64,000 nt of DNA from Piliocolobus tephrosceles (lineage: Eukaryota; Chordata; Mammalia; Primates; Cercopithecidae), in NCBI RefSeq assembly GCF_002776525.5, contig NC_045439.1, positions 123,495,832 through 123,559,831 of the forward strand, written 5' to 3'. The notes beneath the pieces were generated by a model. That model was not told the origin of the DNA. It saw only the letters and a program-made list of their open reading frames with translations, and searched no databases. Position numbers and translations under genes: made by a program. Positions 22,851 through 40,500 of this stretch are shown piece by piece (within the stretch, counting starts at the first letter, position 1; the number at the start of each line of letters is the position of its first letter).

Positions 22851-23245
22851 TTTTTTTTTTTTTTTTTTTTTTTNNNNNNNNNNNNNNNNNNNNNNNNNNN
22901 NNNNNNNNNNNNNNNNNNNNNNNNNNNNNNNNNNNNNNNNNNNNNNNNNNNNNNNNNNNNNNNNNNNNNNNNNGAGTTTTGCTCTTGTTGCCCAGGCTGG
23001 TGCAATGGCGAGATCTCCGCTCACTGCAACCTCGGCCTCCCAAGTTCAAACGATTCTCCTGCCTCAGCCTCCCGAGTAGCTGGGATTCTAGGCATGTGCC
23101 ACCACGCCTGGCTGATTTTTGTATTTTTAGTAGAGACGGAGCTTCTCCATGTTGGTCAGGCTGGTCTTGAACTCCTGACCTCAGATGATCCGCCCGCCTT
23201 GGCCTCCCAAGGTGCTGGGATTACAGGCATAAGCCAGCACCTGGC
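22851..23245 (-). repeat. Alu, antisense, containing the assembly gap
   Basis: T-run at 22851-22873, then unknown bases, then Alu text from gagttttgctcttgttg (22974) to the head at cacctggctg. Confidence 0.9.
22874..22973. other. Assembly gap, exactly 100 N
   Basis: One hundred unknown bases lie within the poly-T of an antisense Alu. The round number suggests a gap of unknown size. Confidence 0.99.
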
Positions 23246-23450
23246 TGGGATATTCATCTTTAATGTTAAGAAGGGTCATTGGGTAGAAGGGGGTTTAGCT
23301 TTATTCTGTGTGGAGCCAGAGGAGAGGTCTGGCACCACTGGTAGAAGTTGGGAGGAAGATGCTATTGGCTTAGTAAAAGCTAGTAAAAAACCTAGATCTT
23401 CCTTTATAGATCACTTCCTTTCCTCTATAGATCACTTTTAAAATGGAATG

Positions 23451-23730
23451 ACGCTGGGCGCAGTGGTTCACGCCTGTAATCCCAGCACTTTGGGAGGCTG
23501 AGGCGGGCAGATCACTTGAGGCCAGGAGTTCGAGACCAGTCTGGCCAATATGGCGAAATCCGTCTCTACTAAAAATATAAATATTAGCTGGGTGTGGTGG
23601 CGCACATCTGTAATCCCAGCTACTTGGAGACAGAGGCAGGAGAATCGTTTGAACCTGGGAGACAGAAATGGCAGTGAGCCAAGATTGCGCCACTGCACTC
23701 CAGCCTGGGTAACAGAGTGAGACTTTATGT

Positions 23731-23779
<49 letters not shown>

Positions 23780-23780
23780 A
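23451..23780 (+). repeat. Alu, sense, with (TAAA)n tail
   Basis: Sense dimer starting gctgggcgcagtggttc. Its tail has grown into about eleven TAAA units (23737-23780), a likely polymorphic microsatellite. Confidence 0.93.
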
Positions 23781-24186
23781 GGAATGAATTGCCTAATAAA
23801 GTATTGAGGTTTTATAGTGCCTGGGAATTTGAAACAGAAAGTGGATTAAATAACAGCATAAGTTTTGTGTGTCTCATTGTGTGTATTTAAAGGTAATAAT
23901 GCTTACAGAATTGTGGGGTTAATGTTCTTTTTCAGGAACTGTTTCATTTAGGCATCTAAACTAAACCTGAGCATCTGATCCAGAGTGGGCCTGCAAGCTT
24001 TGTTCTGTTCTGGATCCCCCTGGTCTGGTGCTTTCTGGCTTTTAGTTCTAGTGCTGATGCTGGGCCTTATCACTAGAACTAGTCTTCTACTCCCAGGCAC
24101 CCTATGTTTGGGTGGCACCCTATGCTGGGTTTGATGATCCATTCAGGAACATCTCTTTAGATGGTTATAGGAATGACTTCTCTCTC
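23781..24186. other. Intronic sequence, nothing recognised
   Basis: Unique-looking sequence with direct partial repeats of gcaccctatg around 24097-24125. No exon signature seen. Confidence 0.45.
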
Positions 24187-24187
24187 T

Positions 24188-24487
24188 TTTTTTTTTTTTT
24201 TTCTTTTGAGATGCAGTCTCACTCTGTCACCAGGTTGGAGTGCAGTGGTATGATCTGGACTCACTGCACCCTCCGCCTCCCGGGTTCAAGCGATTCTCCT
24301 GCCTCAGCCTCCTGAGTAGCTGGGACTACAGGCGCCCGCCGCCTCACCCAGCTAATTTTTGTATTTTTAGTAGAGACGGGGTTTCACCATATTGGCCAGG
24401 ATGGTCCTGATCTCTTGACCTCGTGATCCGCCCGCCTCGGCCTCCCAAAGTGCTGCGATTACAGGTGTGAACCACCGCGCCCAGCCA
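24188..24487 (-). repeat. Alu, antisense
   Basis: T-run, full dimer, ends ccgcgcccagcc. Confidence 0.93.
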
Positions 24488-25121
24488 GTAGTGACTTCTT
24501 TGCAGATTCTTTTTTTCTCCCCCTGGGTTCAAAGCAGGAGTGCTGCTGCACCTGAGTCAACGTTCAAAGGTGATTTCAGGTTATTCTCCTATAGACTTGG
24601 CCCAGTGTTGGGTGGGGATTGAATTGCCTCTAGGGGTAGAAGGGGAGGGCATCTCTGCCCTTGAGGTTAACTTGCAGTTGCCTCCATATTATCCTAACCC
24701 CATGGTCCCCTCCTGTCCCCGGCCCTGAAGCAGGAGGTTGGGCTCCACTTCAAGAGCAGTGCACTTGGCTGGGCTCTGGGGCCACTGGTCAGCTGTATCT
24801 GCTGAGGTGGGAACAAAAAGCCCTGTCAGCACTGCTGCCTGCCATACCCATTTCCTGCTCCCACAGCCAAGAGGCCCTGGAGGAAGCTGGGCTTTGAGGA
24901 AGAGGAGGGCTAGCTCTCTTCAGTCAGTTCCCTCTGCTCCCTGGTTTCTTTCTGTAGGATTCCCTTCCTCATTCAAACTGAGCCTTCTGTGCTCAGTACA
25001 GAGAGAAGATAAGGGCTAGAAGGTGTGTCAGTGGCTGAGGAATCAGGCTCAGGAATGGGGGAGGTGGGATACTGGTGGACAAAGAGAGGGATACATATGG
25101 ATGGATAGAGAAGTAGAGAAG
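24488..25121. other. Intronic sequence, nothing recognised
   Basis: GC-moderate sequence with overlapping short open frames at 24540-25019 in two frames. None shows a family, a Kozak context with splice support, or repeat text. Confidence 0.45.
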
Positions 25122-25424
25122 AGTCTGGGCACGGTGGCTCACATCTGTAATCCCAGCACTTTAGGAGGCTGAGGCGGGGGAGTCACCTGAGGTCAGGAGT
25201 TCGAGACTAGTCTGGCTAACATGGTGAAACCCCGTCTCTACTAAAAATACAAAAATTAGCCAGGCGTGGTGTTGCATGCCTGTAATTCTAGTTACATGGG
25301 AGGCTGAGGCAGGAGAACCACTTGAACCCAGGAGGCAGAGGTTGCAGTGAGCTGAGATTGTACTGCTGTACTTCAGCCTGGGGAACAGAGCAAGACTCTG
25401 TCTCAAAAAAAAAAAAAAAAAAAA
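25122..25424 (+). repeat. Alu, sense, array member 1
   Basis: Starts gtctgggcacggtggctc, full dimer with a 20-nt A-tail. Confidence 0.93.
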
Positions 25425-25467
25425 GAGCAGTAGAGAAGCAATAGGGATTAAAATGTAAACAAGCCAC

Positions 25468-25597
25468 CCAGGTGCCATGAATCCTCCCTATAATCCCAGT
25501 CACTCCTCAGAAGGCTGAAGTGGAAGGATTGCTTGAGGCCAGGAGTTCAAGATCAGCCTGGGCCACATAGCAAGACCCTGTCTCTAAAAAAAGTAAA
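25468..25597 (+). repeat. Alu left monomer (FLAM-like), sense, array member 2
   Basis: Monomer-length Alu text (aaggattgcttgaggccagg to ccctgtctctaaaaaaag), diverged. Confidence 0.8.
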
Positions 25598-25897
25598 GCA
25601 GCCAGGCATGGTGGCTCACACCTGTAATCCCAGCACTTTGGGAGGCTGAGGAGGGTGGATCATGAGGTCAGGAGTTTGAGACCAGCCTGACCAACATGGT
25701 GAAACCCCGTCTCTACTAAAAATATAAAAATTAGCCAGGTATGGTGGCGGGCGCCTGTAGTCCCAGCTACTCAGGAGGCTGAGGCAGGAGAACTGCTTGA
25801 ACCCTGGAGGCGGAGGTTGCAGTGAGCTGAGATCGCACCACTGCACTCCAGCTTGGGTGACAGAGGAAGACTCTGTCTCAAAAAAAAAAAAAAAAAA
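25598..25897 (+). repeat. Alu, sense, array member 3
   Basis: Starts cagccaggcatggtggctc, full dimer, A-tail of about 17. Confidence 0.94.
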
Positions 25898-25904
25898 TTA
25901 AAAA

Positions 25905-26086
25905 AAATTAGCCGGGCATGGTGGTGCACACCTTTGATCCCAGCTACTAGGGTACCTGAGATGCGAGGATCCTTTGAGCTCAGAAGTTTGATGCTGCAGT
26001 GAGCTATGATTTCTCCACTGCACTCTGGCTTATTTGACAGAGTGAGACCTCCATCTCCAAAAAAAAAAAAAAAAAAAAAAAAAAAA
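25905..26086 (+). repeat. Alu right-monomer piece, sense, array member 4
   Basis: Begins ttagccgggcatggtggtgc, diverged (ctgcactctggcttatttga), long A-tail at 26059-26086. Confidence 0.85.
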
Positions 26087-26089
26087 TTA

Positions 26090-26412
26090 GGGCCGGGTGT
26101 GATGGCTCACGCCTGTAATCCCAACACTTTGGGAGGCCGAGGCGGGTGGATCACCTGAGCTCAGGAGTCTGAGATCAGCCTGGCCAATATGGTGAAACCC
26201 TGTCTCTGCTAAAAATACAAAAAAATTAGCTGGGCGTGGTGGCGTACGCCTGTAGTCCCAGCTACTTGGGAGGCTGAAGCAGGAGAATCGCTTGCACCTG
26301 GGAAGCAGAGGTTGCAGTGAGCTGAAATCATGCCATTGTACTTCAGCCTGGGCGTCAGAGCAAGACTCCATCTCAAAAATAAATAAATAAAAATAAATAA
26401 ATAATAATAAAA
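26090..26412 (+). repeat. Alu, sense, array member 5
   Basis: Starts ggccgggtgtgatggctc; the tail is AAATA-rich. Confidence 0.94.
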
Positions 26413-26416
26413 TATA

Positions 26417-26712
26417 GGCTGGGCACGGTGGCCCATGCTGTAACCCCAGCACTTAGGGAGGCCAAGGTGGGTGGATCACCTTAGGTCAGGAGTTTGCGAC
26501 AAGCCTGGCCAACATGGTGAAACCTCGTCTCTACTAAAAATACAAAAATTAGCTGGGTGTGGTGGCACACACCTGTAATCCCAGCTACTTGGGAGGCTGA
26601 GGCAGGAGAATTGCTTGAACCCAGGAGGCAGATGTTGCCGTGAGCTGAGACCGCACCATTGCACTCCAGCCTGGGCAACAAAGGTGAAACTCTGTCTCAA
26701 AAATAAAATAAA
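26417..26712 (+). repeat. Alu, sense, array member 6
   Basis: Starts ggctgggcacggtggccc; AAATAAAATA tail. It closes the head-to-tail cluster. Confidence 0.94.
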
Positions 26713-28510
26713 CAAGCCATGTATTTCCATTTCAGAATCTGCTATGGTAGTGGGTGGTGAATTGGTTGCTTGTCCCTCCTTTTCCCTGCCTACATCCCTG
26801 GACAGAGCTGAGAAGATAACCTTGTGGCACACGGCTGAGATTCTGAGTCTGAACTAGAACTAGTTCTGTAAGCTTATTCCAGTTTGGTGTTGTGACCTAT
26901 GGTTACCCTGCAGGGAATCATAAATTTGTATTTGGGGATCCCATTCCCCTGACAATGTGGCAGCATCCTTTGTGCCTGGTGTTTCTACTTGGAAACCTGG
27001 CTATGCTGTGGTTATGAGCCAGCCACAGAGCCTAGGATAAGGGCAGAGGTTATGGGCTGGGGAGAAGGGGCACTAGGTTGTTGAGTGGCTGGAGGCTGGA
27101 GTCCAGTGGGGAGTAAAGGATGGGTGACTGACTGACAAGGAGCAACAGATTTGAAAGATTTGTGGAGGGTAAGATACAGGCACTTTGGTCATTTTGTGGG
27201 GTGCTGCACACTAGTGCCTTTAATTATTAACTTAGCACTGGGGTGGCCTGGAGCTGTGGGTACATTTTTGCCCAGCCCTGTGGTAAGGTTTGTTGTTTAT
27301 TAGGCAGAAAGGCAAGCATTTGTATAGGACAGGAATGCCCCTTCTCAGGAAGAGCGGAAAGGAACTTGGGCAGTGAGTAGAATGAGGGTGGTGGTGGAAG
27401 GGAGGGTGAGAGAGAGAAGATGGTGCAGCTGTTCTGAGAGGCCAGTCTTCCCTGCTTCTCAGGATGAAGTAGCCAGAATGCGATGAGGCCAGGACATGAC
27501 AAAATAGGAGGACTAGGGACACCAAGGCCACACCACTGCCAGGATAACTCAGAGTGTTTCTGACTGCTTCGGTGGCCTGAAGTAGGCAAGACCTGTACTA
27601 GGCCTCATTCTCTTGACTGGTAAGGCAGGGTGATGTTGACCTTGCCCTTAGAGCCCTTGGGAGAAGGGCTGTAAAATGAAGCCCTCCTTATAGTGTTCTA
27701 GTTGCTGCGCTGAGAAGGAGGGATAAATGAAGTGATTCGCTATGCTACCAGCGGGAAGATCTGTGTTATTTTTTCCAGCTTTCTTCTCTGCTACATCCTG
27801 GGGCTACTGGTCTACCTCACAGCATCTGTGGGCCTCCCTTTTTGAATTTCTTCAAGTAATTCAAATTCAAGTCGTAGACTGTAACTTTTTTGTTGGGGGA
27901 GGGATAATGGACTTCTTTGAGATTCTGATAAAAGCTATGATCCTTTTCTAAGAAAAGGTATGAACCTTTTTCTTAGGTATATCTGTATTAATATGGACAT
28001 AACACTTTGGGAAAAAGAATTTTGAGCCTTATGGAGAACCTAGTTAAGAACCCTGGTAAAAGGACTACCTGTACTTCTGAGTAGAAGGACTGGGGGAATG
28101 TGTGTGGCTCTTATTTCTCTATCGTCCCATCAGGAAAAATGCCCTGTCCCTATTCTACAGGAACCAATCTTAGCTGCAAGAATCTTTCCAAGCACAAAAG
28201 CAGGCAGCTGAGCTGCCAGGCAGTGGGCAGGAAATCTGGCCTTCATCCTAATCCTTGGCCACACGGCCTGACCTGCTGGCTCAGCATTGGTTGAGTCACA
28301 GCAGGACTCCTCAAGGTTAACAGTAATACCACAGAGTCAGAGTGCTATGTCCTGGAGCCCATGGGGAATGGGAGGTAGGAGGGAGAGACCGTGACTTTTC
28401 AGAGCCAAGAGCCGGAACAATCACTAATCCTGTATAGATCCCAGTTGCCTCCCACTGCTGTGATTGGAAACTTGGATGTATTTTTTATGTAAGCAGATCT
28501 GCAATCACTT
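26713..28510. other. Alu-free intronic sequence, no gene recognised
   Basis: About 1.8 kb without Alu, unusual for this window. Short reverse-strand frames near 27227-27589 have no domain. No repeat is recognised with confidence, and intronic regulatory content cannot be judged by eye. Confidence 0.5.
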
Positions 28511-28593
28511 TGTTTTGTGTCTCCCATATAAGGTGCTGGGGGGTAGGGAGTATGTTTTGTGTCTCCCATATAAGGTGCTGGGGGGTAAGGAGG
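28511..28593 (+). repeat. 42-bp tandem duplication
   Basis: Two units start tgttttgtgtctcccatata at 28511 and 28553 and are nearly identical (gggtagggag against gggtaaggag). The pair lies 180 bp before the first visible SLC7A7 exon. Confidence 0.95.
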
Positions 28594-28773
28594 CCTTTGC
28601 ATGATAATGGTGAGGACATTCTGGGGTCTGAGGGTTCCAGTGCAGAGCAGGTCAGAGGGTCTGTCTTTGGCTGAAGGGTTTATCTTGGTGACTGGTACTG
28701 GAAAAATTGCTTGGGAGTCTAAGGTCCTACAGTGGTGAGGGTAAGTCACCAATCAGTATTATTTTTCTTTCAG

Positions 28774-35435
<6,662 letters not shown>

Positions 35436-35820
35436 ACACCATCTGGAATCCTGATGTGGAAAGCAGGGGTTTCTGGTCTACTGGCTAGAGCTGAGGAAGT
35501 TGAAAAGGAAAGCTCACTTCTTTGGAGGCACCTGTCCAGAAGCCTGGCCTAGGCAGCTTCAACCTTTGAACTTACTTTTTGAAACGAAAAGTAATTTATT
35601 TGTTTTGCTACATACAGTTCCAGACTTTTAAAGCGGACAATAGAGGAGACTGGGGAGAGGAGCACGTCAGGTGTGGGCTTGGTGGTTTTAGAAGCACCTG
35701 AGTGTGCCTACCTACTCCTCTTTTCTTTTAAAAGGGCCCACAATCCTCCAATTGTCTCCTTTAGAGAGACATCAAACTATGACAGGTGCTGGATGACAAT
35801 AAAAAGTTATGTTCCTAAAG
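35436..35820 (+). terminator. SLC7A7: SLC7A7 3' UTR and poly(A) signal
   Basis: An AATAAA hexamer at 35798-35803 lies 363 nt after the stop, followed by GTTATGTTCC. Cleavage would be expected around 35815-35825. No earlier hexamer is seen in the UTR. Confidence 0.8.
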
Positions 35821-36040
35821 TCTGAGTGGCTTCACTTTATATAGTATCTCTAGGACAGCTCCCATTAGCCTAGAAACACAGACTAAAAACAATCTTATGC
35901 TTGAAAGTATATCCATCTTTTCTCTCTCAAGCTAGCTGCTGAAGGCTGATAAACCAGGCTCTACACAAAGGCAGACAACAGAACACTTCAACTGCTCTAG
36001 TGAAATGTTGGATTGTTACATAAGAATGACATGAACTTCC

Positions 36041-36321
36041 TTTTTGAGACAGGATCTTGCTCTGTGGCCAAGGCTGGAGTATAGCAGCATGATCTTGGCT
36101 CACTGCAGCCTCAACCTCCTGGGCTTAAGCTATCCTCCCACCTCAGCCTCCCAGGTAGCTGGGACTATGGGCAAGCACCACCATGCTCAGCTAACTTTTT
36201 AGCAGGGACAAGGTCTCGCCATGTTGCCCAGGCTGGCCTCAAATTCCTGGACTGAAGTGATTCACCCACTTCAGCCTCCCAAAGTGCTGAGATTATAGGT
36301 GTGAGCCACTTTGCCCAGCCT
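36041..36321 (-). repeat. Old Alu, antisense
   Basis: AluJ-type text (cagcctcaacctcctgggct) with a shortened middle; ends ttgcccagcctgg. Confidence 0.9.
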
Positions 36322-36520
36322 GGAACTTTCATTCTTAATTATCACTAAGAATTTGTACACATCACACATCTACTTCTTGAAATTTTTAAAGTAATCTTGG
36401 AATCAAGAAATGCAATTATTATATTTAGATACAATCTCAACATTCAACTTATCAGCCATACCTCTAGACTGCAATCCAAATGTGGATAGAACAACACATG
36501 TATGGGTTGGAAGTTTAAAC

Positions 36521-36820
36521 TTTTTTTTTTTTTTTTTGAGACGGAGACTTACTCTGTTGCCCAGGATGGAGTGCAATGGCTTGATCTTGGTTCACTGCAA
36601 CCTCTGCCTCTCAGGTTCAAGTGATTCTCCTGCCTCAACTGCCCAAGTAGCTAGAACTACAGGCGTGTACCACCACGACTAGCTAATTTTTTTATTTTTA
36701 GTAGAGACAGGGTTTCACTATGTTGGCCAGGCTGGTCTCAAACTCCTGACCTCAGGCCATCTGCCTGTCTCAGCCTCCCAAAGTGCTGGGATTACAGGCG
36801 TGAGCCACTGTGCCTGGGTG
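36521..36820 (-). repeat. Alu, antisense
   Basis: T-run then full dimer ending ctgtgcctgggtgg. It is flanked by ggaagtttaaac on both sides. Confidence 0.94.
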
Positions 36821-36907
36821 GAAGTTTAAACCCTTAATGCCAGGTTAAAACATTGTATTTTCCAATGCCATGGGCCAGCAAAAGCAATCATGACCCACTC
36901 TATTCTT

Positions 36908-37176
36908 TGGTTTTCTTTTTTTTGAGACAGAGTCTCCCTCTGTTGCCCAGGCTGGAGTGCAGTGGTGCAGTCTTGGCTCACCACAACCTCCAGCTCCCAG
37001 GTTCAAGTAATTCTCCTGCCTCAGCCTCCCGAGTAGCTGGGACAATAGGTGTGCGCCACCACGTGTGGCTATTTTTGTGTTTTTAGTAGAGATGAGGTTT
37101 CCCCATGTTGGCCAGGCTGGTCTCAAACTCCTGACCTCAGGTGATCCGCCCCGCCTCGGCCTCCCAAAGTGCTGGG
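36908..37176 (-). repeat. Alu, antisense, truncated
   Basis: Starts at a short T-run and stops at gtgctgggta, so the Alu 5' end is missing. Confidence 0.9.
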
Positions 37177-37461
37177 TATTCTTCAGTTTTCTGAAGCACA
37201 CACTCATTTCCCTGTTCAATAAGTATCAGGAAGCAGCATGTAGTACAGAGGTTTACTAACTCTGTGAATGGAAAGATCACTTGGCTACCCAGTGCTCTCT
37301 TATAAACATGAGTATAAGAGTGTTTCATGAAATCGTTTTTAAAATGAACATCTCTGTGTGCCACAGTTCCTAGGATTGGGGCAAGGACACAGTGTCAAGT
37401 CTTGTTTTGAGGATGAGTCTTTGAAGAGAGAGTTCCTGCCAGAATGTGCACGGAACGTAAG

Positions 37462-37595
37462 TCAGCCAAGCGTGTCGCGCCAGGGATACTTTGACTTTGG
37501 TTTGCTGCTGCTGCTGCTGCTGCTAGGGATATTGGGAGGGTTATTATTTCCAGGTTGTAGGAGAGGGTTGTGGGTAAAGGTCTGTCGTAAGGGAC
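37462..37595 (-). CDS. OXA1L: OXA1L exon 10, codons 395-438
   Basis: Follows CCCCTTAG. It reads GPLRQTFTHNPLLQPGNNNP, then PNIP, a run of seven Ser, KPKSKYPWRDTLG and TGA. Confidence 0.94.
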
Positions 37596-40500
37596 CTAAG
37601 GGGAGAAGAGAAAACAAATCTCAACGAAGAACAGAAAGAAGAAACAAAAGACAGAATTTTGGCCTGAAAGGACTATTTACCCCTGGCTGCTAGCTCCAAG
37701 TGATTCTGCATGCGTTGTTCACGCTCTCGCAGCTGACGCGCCATTTCAGCATTTTTCCAGCCTGTGTAAAGAGGTGCAAGAGAGTCACTTGCATTCCTAT
37801 TTTTAGACCCCTCTCCCTAGTCCTGTTTCACAGAGGATGAGCCCTTACCTTTTTTGAAGCTCTCTAGGAAGCCTTCCCGTGGAGGTAGTTTGTCAGGGTC
37901 ATGTACAACACGCTGGGGGATTTTAAGTACAGTGCGTACTGCTGGAATCCGGAGACAGGATACTTGGCCCAGGGAAAACAAATTGGAGGAGAGCCAGTAC
38001 ATAAACACTGCCTGGGTGAGAACACAGAGAAGGGACTCAGAAGCTGTATCCCTGGTCAGCTTGCTAGGTGGCTAGGCTAGGCAGAAGGCCTTGGAGCCAG
38101 CCCATAAGGCATTACATACCGTGGGGAAATGCATGGTTACGGGCAAGGCTATCAGGGGCATCACTCTGATCACATTTCTCATCCACTGAAGGTCAGAACT
38201 TTGCACACCTGTCTCAGCACCTAGCTGCCAAAAGAAGTGGGGTAGAAAAGTCAGGAAAGCTGTCAGTTTCAGTGAACCTGTCTCTAATCTCTTACCCATC
38301 AACTCTTTCTCCAGCAAGTGAAGGATGACCATTCTGTACAATTACTTTACCCTCCAATCCCAGTTCACTTTGCAGGCCTGGCACTTGGCCAATCTGGGCT
38401 TACCTCAAGGACAGCCCACATTGTGGCAGTGACTACCAGTGGTAACATGTAGGTGGGATCGGATACCGTGAGATCCTGGAACCACCAGAGGCCACCTGTC
38501 TGCAGGCTGACCACAGGAAGGTTGGCCATCTCTCTCAAAGCAATGAAGAAGGAGATGAAGATTGGGGCCTATTACACAAGATAAACAGTGTCAGCATGCT
38601 TTACCAGAGGAAACATTTTCATCACCCCACTACTGAAAGCCATGTATAATCCACCACCACCTGTTTTTTTGGGGGGCCTGGGGCACATCAAACACAGAGA
38701 GGAAATTTGATGGGTGCAGGATGAAATAAGGAAGGAAATGTTTTTGCTCACCTGAGTCAGAGGAAGAATGAGAGGTTTAAAGAGTTTAATACCATGTTTT
38801 TTCTGGTAAAATGCCATCTCCGAGGAAGCCTTGTAAACTGTGAGGTGAGGAGAAATTAATGGTTGGGGTAACAGTTACATCAGTGGAGGTGAACATCCTC
38901 ATCATCTACCTGGCCTGTGAAATTTCGAACCAACCCTGGCCAGTCCTTGGGAGCATTAGGCCCAAGAAACAGATAAATCTTTAGAACTTTCCCGACTGTG
39001 GCAACTTCTGATTCACATTGTTCCTTTCCCCGAGCAGAATGTAAGGAAAAGTGCAAATGTGGTCCTCTCCCATGCTCATTCTGAAACTGACTCACACTCA
39101 ATATCGTCTCCCGCCAACTTGGCCTCTCTGACTCGACTGGAAAACTTCTGGATCTCTGGCAAGTGATTGTGGATCTTGGCTGCCTCTCGCTGGCCCATCA
39201 CGATGAGAGGAAAAATGAGGCAGCGGGCAAAGACTGTACCTGGAAAATACAAACTAGGATTGGAGTGAAATTAAAGCAGTTCTGCAGCTAGAAGGTTGAA
39301 GGTTTTTAGGTCCTTATTGAAAGGATCTTATTCTTGCCTTGTCCATTCTGTGACTTATGCCTAAGAGGCCCAGAATTAGGGTCAGGGGTATGAATTAGTT
39401 GCTTTAAGGCTCAGTTCTCTGATTCGGCATCACAAAAGTATGGCATTAACTTCTCTACGCAGATGATTAGGAATCCTGTTTGTTTCCTCAAACAGAAAGG
39501 TGACAGAGCACTTTTCTAGATCAATAGCTTCCAAACTTTTCTGTGATCAAAAGAGCCTCCCCGCTCCATCAAACTGTACATGTAGCCCCAATGTACAAAA
39601 AAAAAAAAAAAAGAAAAAGAAAAATGCTGCCCTGAGCAAAGGAAAAGTCTGGCCACAGGATTGTTTATGTGGCAGCCTTCACCTTGCTCAGAGGTCCCTT
39701 TACAAAACTCTGGGGCTTCCAGGAAGGAAGTCTGAAAGCCATTGTTCTAGAAATCCCTGGAGTAGGAAATAATCTGATGGCCTACTGCTTTAGCTCCTTC
39801 ATATTTCTTTTCTCACACTTCATTTTTCCTGGTCATTCATTTGTTTTGATTTTTAGATCCCACAAATAAGTGAGAACATGGTGATGTCAAATATGAGACT
39901 AGGTTATAGGTTTAGGCTTTATCAACATTATGATGAATGATGTGGAGGAGAAAGAGAAGGGAGCTAAGGATAGAACCCAGACTACTGGCACTGAAGGGGT
40001 AGGTAGGAACATCTGGAGATGCAAAAGTATGGTCAGAAAGACAGGGAGAAAAATCAGGAAAGGTTATCATAAAAGCCAAATGATTGACTTTATTTTTTAT
40101 TTTTTTTTGAACAGAGTCTCGTTCTCTTGCTGTGTCGCTCAGGCTGGAGTGCAGTGGCGCGATCTTGGCTCACTTCAACCTCTGCTTCCCAGGTTCAAGC
40201 GATTCTCCCACCTCAGCCTCCCAAATAGCTGGGACTACAGGCACCTGCCACCACACCTCGCTAATTTTTGTATTTCTAGTACAGATGGGGTTTCACAATA
40301 TTGGCCAGGCTGGTCTCAAACTCCTGACCTTGTGATCTTCCTGCCTCGGCCTCCCAAAGTGCTGGGATTACAGGCATGAGCCACCACGCCTGGGAAAGGA
40401 TTGATTTTAAGGTCTAAAGTGTCTAATGCAGAAAGACCAAGTATAATAAAAGTGGATTTAGCAATTATGTTACTGGCAGTTCAAATGAGGTGATATGAGT

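Larger units (their letters stand above)
1..28773 (+). other. SLC7A7: Large SLC7A7 intron, left end outside window
   Basis: No coding exon is visible here on either strand. Open frames in this stretch are Alu or LINE-1 translations. The region ends at a good acceptor (pyrimidine-rich run then CAG at 28771-28773) directly before the first visible SLC7A7 exon. That exon starts at the third-last base of a split cysteine codon (codon 167), so an upstream exon carrying codons 1-166 must lie to the left of the window. From memory, human SLC7A7 also has a very long intron at this point. Short non-coding 5' exons or enhancers cannot be excluded by eye. Confidence 0.8.
35821..37461. other. Interval between convergent SLC7A7 and OXA1L
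   Basis: It holds three antisense Alus and about 600 bp of unique sequence, and must include the OXA1L 3' UTR at its right end. I could not place a convincing OXA1L poly(A) hexamer on the reverse strand, so the end of that transcript is left open. Confidence 0.7.

Noticed and set aside
22718..23170. Open frames running through the gap with runs of X
   Set aside because: They are Alu text joined across 100 unknown bases and carry no protein information.
37358..37693. A 111-residue plus-strand open frame
   Set aside because: It is the antisense of OXA1L exons 9-10; the leucine run is the complement of the AGC serine tract.
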